From Bacilli bacterium (GTDB lineage Bacteria > Bacillota_I > Bacilli_A > RFN20 > CAG-826): a stretch of DNA of 47,982 nt. This document shows positions 42,608 to 47,982 of this stretch, one piece after another (within the stretch, counting starts at the first letter, position 1; each line of letters opens with the position of its first letter). The notes below the pieces were generated by a model that worked only from the letters and a program-made list of their open reading frames with translations, ran no database searches and was not told the DNA's origin. Made by a program: the position numbers and the translations under genes. Location of the stretch: positions 1-47,982 of the forward strand of contig JAFSPN010000066.1 of assembly GCA_017442875.1 (NCBI GenBank), written 5' to 3'.

Positions 42608-43651
42608 ATGGAAAAGCAAAGAAGACCTATTTTTCAACCTAACGAACTAAGCGATTCCGCGGTTGTTAGTATGCGCACTCGAATCATCGCCGCTTTGATT
42701 GGCATCGTCGTAGTGTTACCTTTTATTATCTTTGGCGATTGGCCTTTCTTAGGTTTAATTGTCGCTGTTTTAGTTTTAGCGATTATTGAAATTATCAGAT
42801 GCGCTAAAACGAAGTATTCAAAGGTCCTATACATCATCTCGTTCTTACTAGCGTTTTTAGTTTTGCTTTGGCCAGTCATTCAAGACATCACTGAGATGGA
42901 CGCTAATTGGCGCATCTTTGATGGTTATGATCATTTATCAATGAGCATTACGATTATGTTTGTCGGTATTTGCTTATCCGCGATGACCATTTTCATCGAT
43001 AAGAATTTTACTATTATTGACGCCTGCTTTATTTTCACGGCCATTGTCATCATTTCTTTAGGCTTAGAAAGCTTCCTTTACTTAAGGTTCTATCCTGTTC
43101 ATATGTATCACGAAGCTTTAAAAGAAGCTGGTCAATCCGTGCCATATATCAACTTATATGATAACTGCACCTCATTCTTCCTTGTTTTATATGTGGCGTT
43201 AGGGGCTTGTTTAAATGACGCTTTTGCTTACTTCGTTGGTGTCTTCTTTGGCAGAAACAAGATGAACGAAAGGTTATCCCCTAAAAAAACTTGGGAAGGT
43301 TTCTTTGGCGGTGTGATCTTAACGAGTATCTTCCTAAGTGGTTATGCTTTATTATTCGCCTTCGTCGATGGTGGTAAGCACGCTTTACTTCCAGGCATTT
43401 TGGATAGAGAACACATATACCATATCTTTATTTTATCCACTGTCATTCCATTATTATCAACAGTGGGTGATTTAGTGTTCTCCGCTATTAAAAGACATTA
43501 TCAAATCAAAGATTTCTCTAACCTTATTCCAGGACACGGCGGTATCCTTGATAGACTAGATTCGCTTTTATTCGCTGGCATTACCGCTGCGATTTATATT
43601 TCAATTTTTGCAAACTTAACACAACCGTCTGGAGGTAGCATTCTTCCATGA
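42608..43651 (+). CDS. cdsA: phosphatidate cytidylyltransferase
   Basis: 347 residues, longer than the usual 260-280 because of an N-terminal tail and a loop region. Seven to eight membrane helices; the family signature is SAIKRHYQIKDFSNL then IPGHGGILDRLDS near the C-end. Makes CDP-diacylglycerol from CTP and phosphatidate. ATG 42608 is taken; the in-frame GTG 42584 lies upstream of the expected transcript start. Overlaps dxr by ATGA. Confidence 0.95.
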   Translation: MEKQRRPIFQPNELSDSAVVSMRTRIIAALIGIVVVLPFIIFGDWPFLGLIVAVLVLAIIEIIRCAKTKYSKVLYIISFLLAFLVLLWPVIQDITEMDANWRIFDGYDHLSMSITIMFVGICLSAMTIFIDKNFTIIDACFIFTAIVIISLGLESFLYLRFYPVHMYHEALKEAGQSVPYINLYDNCTSFFLVLYVALGACLNDAFAYFVGVFFGRNKMNERLSPKKTWEGFFGGVILTSIFLSGYALLFAFVDGGKHALLPGILDREHIYHIFILSTVIPLLSTVGDLVFSAIKRHYQIKDFSNLIPGHGGILDRLDSLLFAGITAAIYISIFANLTQPSGGSILP

Positions 43652-44802
43652 TTTCCGTATGCCTTTTAGGGGCATCCGGTTCAATTGGCCAACAAACTAT
43701 TGATGTGATGCTCAAAAACCCCCATGATTTTGACCTCGTTAGTTTTTCTATAGGCCAAAGAACGAGGTACGTGCGTGGGATTATCAAGCGCTTCCCGCAC
43801 ATCAGTTCAATTTGCTTACAAAATAAAAGCAGCGTCAATTATTATCAAAAACAATATCCAAGCATCCATTTTTATTGTGGTGATGAAGGATTAAACGAAC
43901 TCATTAGAAATAGTGGGGCTGAGATGGTTGTTAACGCTTTAGTGGGATTTGTAGGGCTTAAACCATCAATTACATCTTTAGAGAACGACAAAATCTTATG
44001 CCTTGCTAACAAAGAATCATTAGTCGTCGGTGGAGAAATTATCAATCATCTTCTTTCTAAAGGTAAAGGTAAACTCTATCCTATCGATAGTGAACATGTC
44101 GCCATTGCTAAATGTTTAGCGGTCGACAATCAAAATGTTGATAAAATCATTATTACCGCGAGTGGTGGTCCTTTTAGAAATCTTAGTAGAGATCAATTAA
44201 GCGATATCACACCAGAACAAGCTTTAGCCCATCCAAACTGGAAGATGGGCAAAAAGATTACCATCGATAGTGCGACGATGGTCAATAAGACATTTGAAAT
44301 CATCGAAGCCCATTATTTATTTGGCTATGGCTATCAAGATATCGACGTCTTAATCAATTATAATTCCTTCGTTCATTCAATTGTGCGCTATAATGATGGC
44401 ACTTATCGCGCTGATGTGGGTAAGCCTGATATGCGCGTACCTATTAAATACGCCCTATACCAAGGTTTGACCGATTATCAAACAGTGGTTACCGATAATC
44501 TTGATTCTATCAAGAATACTTCGTTTGGCGAGTTTGATATCAAGCGTTTCCCAATCGTTAACGTCGCTAAAAAGGTCATCGAAGAAAAAGGAACTCTAGG
44601 GGCCATATTTAATGCCTCTAATGAAGAAGCTGTAAGAGCGTTTTTAAATCACGAGATTCCATTCTTAGGAATTGAAAAGATTATCAATACTTGTTTATCA
44701 AAACAAAAGAGTATTAAAAATCCTAATTATGAGGATCTTAAACAAGTTGACCTATTAACCCGTTCAATGGTTAAAGAGATGATCAAGAAAGGAGAATACT
44801 AG
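43648..44802 (+). CDS. dxr: 1-deoxy-D-xylulose 5-phosphate reductoisomerase
   Basis: 384 residues. NADPH loop LLGASGSIGQQTIDV, NKESLVVGG, PIDSEHVAIAKCL with metal ligands, ITASGGPFR, and HPNWKMGKKITIDSATM. Second step of the MEP isoprenoid route. ATGA overlap with cdsA; rseP follows after 1 nt. The cdsA-dxr-rseP order is conserved in Firmicutes. Confidence 0.97.
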   Translation: MISVCLLGASGSIGQQTIDVMLKNPHDFDLVSFSIGQRTRYVRGIIKRFPHISSICLQNKSSVNYYQKQYPSIHFYCGDEGLNELIRNSGAEMVVNALVGFVGLKPSITSLENDKILCLANKESLVVGGEIINHLLSKGKGKLYPIDSEHVAIAKCLAVDNQNVDKIIITASGGPFRNLSRDQLSDITPEQALAHPNWKMGKKITIDSATMVNKTFEIIEAHYLFGYGYQDIDVLINYNSFVHSIVRYNDGTYRADVGKPDMRVPIKYALYQGLTDYQTVVTDNLDSIKNTSFGEFDIKRFPIVNVAKKVIEEKGTLGAIFNASNEEAVRAFLNHEIPFLGIEKIINTCLSKQKSIKNPNYEDLKQVDLLTRSMVKEMIKKGEY

Positions 44803-44803
44803 T

Positions 44804-46057
44804 ATGCAAGTTTTAATGACAATACTTTACGTTCTTCTTTTCCTCGTTTTCTTATCCGTTTTAATCATTATTCATGAACTCGGTCATTTAGCCGCTGCTA
44901 AAGCCTTTAACGTCTATTGTTTGGAATATTCCATTGGTATGGGTCCCGCTTTATTTAAATACAAAAGGAAAAACGGTGAAACTCAATTTACTTTAAGGGG
45001 CATTCCTTTCGGTGGTTATGTCTCAATGTATGGAGAAGGCGTGGAACTACCAGAGGGTGTGACCATCGACGAATCCCGTTCATTAAACGGCATTAAGCCT
45101 TGGAAGAGAGCGATTATCTTAGTTGCAGGCGTGACCATGAACGCTGTTTTAGCGTTTGTCTTTTTATTCATTTCTAACTTCTTCCCAAAGGGCTTATATG
45201 TCAATCAATTCAATGTCACCGAATCATCAATTGCCGCGGAAGCGGGCATTAAAGATATGGCGATTTATGAATATGAAGCCATGCAGTTTAAAGACGAAGT
45301 AGAAAAAACTAATTACGTTTTTTATGTTTTGGATCAAGAAGCCACAATTGATACTAACGATTCTAGTAAATATGCTGTTTGCTTTAACTTTGATACATTG
45401 ACACTTAAGAATCGTGATTTAACTGATAAATTATGCGTCTATGGATTAGATGCAGAAGGTAAGCCAGACTTTACCAACATCGTCTTACCAAACACTTTTA
45501 ACTATGTTAATTTCAATCTTAAAATCAAACAGGCTAACGATGAAAAAACAGCAGTTGACGAACTCACAGTTAATTTAAAAGTCAACACTAAAGAAGGCAA
45601 ATATGAGCCATTTGGCTTGGCCTTAACCATCAATCAAAATAAGACTTTTGCCCAAGTGATAAATGGCACATGCGCTGACTATGGCCGTTGCTCAGTTACC
45701 TTGTTCCAAGCCCTTGGCGATCTATTTACCAAGCCAGCATCATGGGGAGAAGTGGGTGGTATCGTCGCGGTCGGCTTTGAAACGACATCTGTCTTACAAG
45801 ATTATGGTTTTGGAAGATTCCTTTATTACTGGAGTTTTATTTCCATTAACTTAGCCATCTTTAACTTGCTACCTTTCCCAGGCTTAGATGGTTGGCAACT
45901 TTTAGTGCTCATCATTGAAGTCACAGCGAGAAAGAAAATACCAGAAAAAGTCAAAAACATTATTTCTTTTGTCGGCATTGGTTTATTGCTCGTCTTGATG
46001 GTGGTCGTTCTTGGCAAAGACCTTTGGTACTATGTGTTTAGGGGGATGTTTAACTAG
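44804..46057 (+). CDS. rseP: site-2 protease RseP/RasP
   Basis: 417 residues. Zinc motif HELGH at 24-28 in the first helix, FTLRGIPFGGYVSM, and the second metal motif NLLPFPGLDGWQ near 350, with four membrane helices. Cuts anti-sigma factors and leftover signal peptides within the membrane. The middle part (about 128-285), where a PDZ domain normally sits, is larger than usual and shows no clear PDZ ligand loop. polC follows after 2 nt; proS, often between, is absent. Confidence 0.93.
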   Translation: MQVLMTILYVLLFLVFLSVLIIIHELGHLAAAKAFNVYCLEYSIGMGPALFKYKRKNGETQFTLRGIPFGGYVSMYGEGVELPEGVTIDESRSLNGIKPWKRAIILVAGVTMNAVLAFVFLFISNFFPKGLYVNQFNVTESSIAAEAGIKDMAIYEYEAMQFKDEVEKTNYVFYVLDQEATIDTNDSSKYAVCFNFDTLTLKNRDLTDKLCVYGLDAEGKPDFTNIVLPNTFNYVNFNLKIKQANDEKTAVDELTVNLKVNTKEGKYEPFGLALTINQNKTFAQVINGTCADYGRCSVTLFQALGDLFTKPASWGEVGGIVAVGFETTSVLQDYGFGRFLYYWSFISINLAIFNLLPFPGLDGWQLLVLIIEVTARKKIPEKVKNIISFVGIGLLLVLMVVVLGKDLWYYVFRGMFN

Positions 46058-46059
46058 CT

Positions 46060-47982
46060 ATGAATGAAAGAATGATTTCATTTCTAAAGCATCTCAATAT
46101 CGAAAATATCGATGATTTTGATATGGATTTTGAAATGGTGGGACGAAACCGTTTCAACCGTAACCAAATCGATATGATGATCGTTAAAAACACCCCTTGG
46201 AAATACCATTTATTAAGACAGTTCCAAGATGCTTTAAATGGTCTTACTTATCCATACTTACTAAGATTTTCTTACTTAGTCAGACCTAATATGGATGACT
46301 TAGTGAAATTATTTGAAGATTGGTATCAAACTTTGTACCGCATTCCTCACAATTTGGAACTCGATACAAGCGATGATAATTATCTTAAGATAATTTACGC
46401 TAACGAGGCGGAAAAAGCCCAATACGAACAAATCATCAAAGACTTTAGAGATTTCCTCGACTTTTTAAACTATGAATTTGTCATCCTTGAAGAAGTCAAA
46501 CCAGACGAAGGTCCAGAGATTTCTAAAACCGAAATGCGCAAGATCGTTAAACAAGCCGAAAAAGTCGTCGAAAAAGAAATCGAAGAAGAAAGCGCTGCTC
46601 GACAAATCAACGACCGCAGTGAAGTTGAAGAAATGATCGCTAGAGAAAAGGCTCAACTCAACGAAGAAACCGAAGATGAGATGATGAAGATGATGCGTCA
46701 AAACGCTCGTGAAATGGCTCGAGATCGTGAAAGAGCACGCCTTAACAAGCGCGGCAATTATGACCCTGTCGACATTATTGATAACATTACTAAAAGTAGT
46801 GACCACGTTGACTTCTCTGCGAAAGTCTTTTCTGTGGAAGTTAATGAATATGGTGATCGAAAGAAACTAACAATTGGTTTATATGACGATGATGGTGGAG
46901 CGATTTACGCGAATACATATCAAAATGCCTCGATTAACGATCAACTCGTTGAAGAGATGAAGAAGTGGGGCACTAATGTGAGGGTAAGAGGCGCTGCTTA
47001 CTATGACGATTTCAATAAATCAATGGCGGTGAAAGCCCACTTTATCGACTTATTACCACCGGATGAAGTACCAAGTGATACATGCGAAAAGAAGCGTGTT
47101 GAACTTCACCTACATTCAAACATGTCTACGCAGGATGGTATTACCCATATGGCGGACTATGCCCGTTACGCAAAAGCGATGGGCCATACCGCTATGGCTA
47201 TCACTGACCACGCTGTCGTCCAAGGCTATCCTGATGCACAAGCGGCGGGTAAGAAAAATGATATCAAGATGTTATATGGCGTTGAGTTCTATATGGTTGA
47301 TGATCAACTAAAATATATTAAAAACCCAGCACCTATCCGCTTAAATCACGCTAAATACGTTGTTCTCGACTTAGAAACAACTGGTTTAAACTGCGCCTAT
47401 AACCGCATTATTGAATTTGGTGCGGTCCGTGTTGAAAACGGAATCGTTACCGAAGAAATCGATATTTTAATCAATCCTGAATGTCCACTTCCTAAAAAGA
47501 TCGTGGAAATTACTGGCATCAATGATAAGATGCTTGAAGGTCAACCTACAATTAAAGAGGCTTTGCCAAGGATTGTCGACTTTATTGGCGATGCGATTCT
47601 CGTCACCCACAATGCTGACTTTGACTTTTCATTTATTCAACATGCCTTAAGAAGAAATGGCGATCAGGAATTAACAAATCCAGTTATTGATACTTTATCC
47701 TTATCTCGTTATTTATTCCCAGAATCTAAGAGCCATCGTTTAGGCAGTTTATGCCGTAACATGGAAGTCGTCTATAACGAAGATGAAGCTCACCGCGCTA
47801 ACTACGACGCTCGTGTTTTAAACGATGTTTGGCAGCCAATGCTCGTCTTATTAACTAAAAACAATCGTCATTTAACTCACGAAGAATTAGCGAAGTTAGA
47901 AACACCAACCACGTTGCTTAAACACATTAGACCAACGCACTGTATTTGCTTAGCAAAAAACAAAGAAGGTCTTAAGTCTATA
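46060..47982 (+). CDS. polC: DNA polymerase III PolC (3' end outside window)
   Basis: 641 codons visible, open to the last base, so truncated by the window (full PolC is about 1430). N-terminal domain (about 1-230) with a charged coil, OB domain (about 245-345, FSAKVFSVEVNEYGDRKKLT), start of the PHP domain (LHLHSNMSTQDG near 349), interrupted by a DEDD exonuclease (VVLDLETTGL with D437 and E439, later HNADFDFSF and HRANYDARVLND). This order is specific to Firmicutes PolC, the leading-strand replicase. ATG 46060 directly follows the rseP stop. Confidence 0.96.
   Translation, partial: MNERMISFLKHLNIENIDDFDMDFEMVGRNRFNRNQIDMMIVKNTPWKYHLLRQFQDALNGLTYPYLLRFSYLVRPNMDDLVKLFEDWYQTLYRIPHNLELDTSDDNYLKIIYANEAEKAQYEQIIKDFRDFLDFLNYEFVILEEVKPDEGPEISKTEMRKIVKQAEKVVEKEIEEESAARQINDRSEVEEMIAREKAQLNEETEDEMMKMMRQNAREMARDRERARLNKRGNYDPVDIIDNITKSSDHVDFSAKVFSVEVNEYGDRKKLTIGLYDDDGGAIYANTYQNASINDQLVEEMKKWGTNVRVRGAAYYDDFNKSMAVKAHFIDLLPPDEVPSDTCEKKRVELHLHSNMSTQDGITHMADYARYAKAMGHTAMAITDHAVVQGYPDAQAAGKKNDIKMLYGVEFYMVDDQLKYIKNPAPIRLNHAKYVVLDLETTGLNCAYNRIIEFGAVRVENGIVTEEIDILINPECPLPKKIVEITGINDKMLEGQPTIKEALPRIVDFIGDAILVTHNADFDFSFIQHALRRNGDQELTNPVIDTLSLSRYLFPESKSHRLGSLCRNMEVVYNEDEAHRANYDARVLNDVWQPMLVLLTKNNRHLTHEELAKLETPTTLLKHIRPTHCICLAKNKEGLKSI

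Overview
ORGANISM. The window reads as the chromosome of a low-GC bacterium of the Firmicutes/Bacilli branch. The evidence is a PolC-type DNA polymerase III, an AgrA/AgrC-like two-component pair, strong AGGAGG ribosome sites and sigma-A-type promoters. The conserved gene order recG-plsX-rnc-ftsY-ylxM-ffh ... rplS-rbgA-rnhB-dprA-topA-xerC-rpsB-tsf-pyrH-frr-cdsA-dxr-rseP-polC is that of Bacillus and relatives. TGA is used as a normal stop, so this is not a Mycoplasma-code genome. A fibre- or mucin-rich gut habitat is an inference from the glycosidase and hexuronate genes; no species is claimed. LAYOUT. (1) 1-5624: surface glycan genes: the 3' part of a membrane-anchored GH3 with reversed domain order, a cytoplasmic GH2, an SGNH-hydrolase lipoprotein and a membrane-anchored DUF6273-like protein. 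(2) 5711-7807: LytTR response regulator and GHKL histidine kinase. (3) 7804-15790: AraC-type regulator divergent from a seven-gene hexuronate/pentose operon (uxuA, SDR-type uxuB, uxaC, kdgA, kdgK, araD-like, FucI/AraA-like isomerase). (4) 15854-18205: a second, oppositely oriented GH2. (5) 18342-25028: recG, then an accessory island: a Phd/YefM antitoxin with a ParE-GNAT fusion, and a four-gene operon of membrane proteins, three of which begin with a zinc ribbon. (6) 25116-47982: housekeeping block for lipid synthesis, SRP secretion, translation, protein maturation, DNA maintenance and isoprenoid/phospholipid synthesis, ending inside polC. HOW THE GENES WORK TOGETHER. Surface enzymes could trim and deacetylate plant or host glycans, and the two GH2 enzymes, with no visible signal peptide, would finish oligosaccharides inside. 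Glucuronate released from them would pass UxaC, UxuB, UxuA, KdgK and KdgA to pyruvate and glyceraldehyde 3-phosphate; AraD and the isomerase suggest an added pentose branch. No sugar transporter, pentulokinase or sigma factor is in the window. ODDITIES. The rpsP-khpA-rimM-trmD block is inverted relative to ffh and rplS, with galM at one breakpoint. Several genes with their own promoter (araC, recG, lepB, xerC) have the -10 box only 6-8 nt before the ATG, which predicts leaderless mRNAs. The rpsB and rplS transcripts carry structured leaders. Signal peptidase I has a C-terminal zinc ribbon and ribosomal protein S2 has both N- and C-terminal extensions. I saw no rRNA, tRNA, CRISPR array, insertion sequence or phage gene, and no stretch over 300 bases is without a gene.
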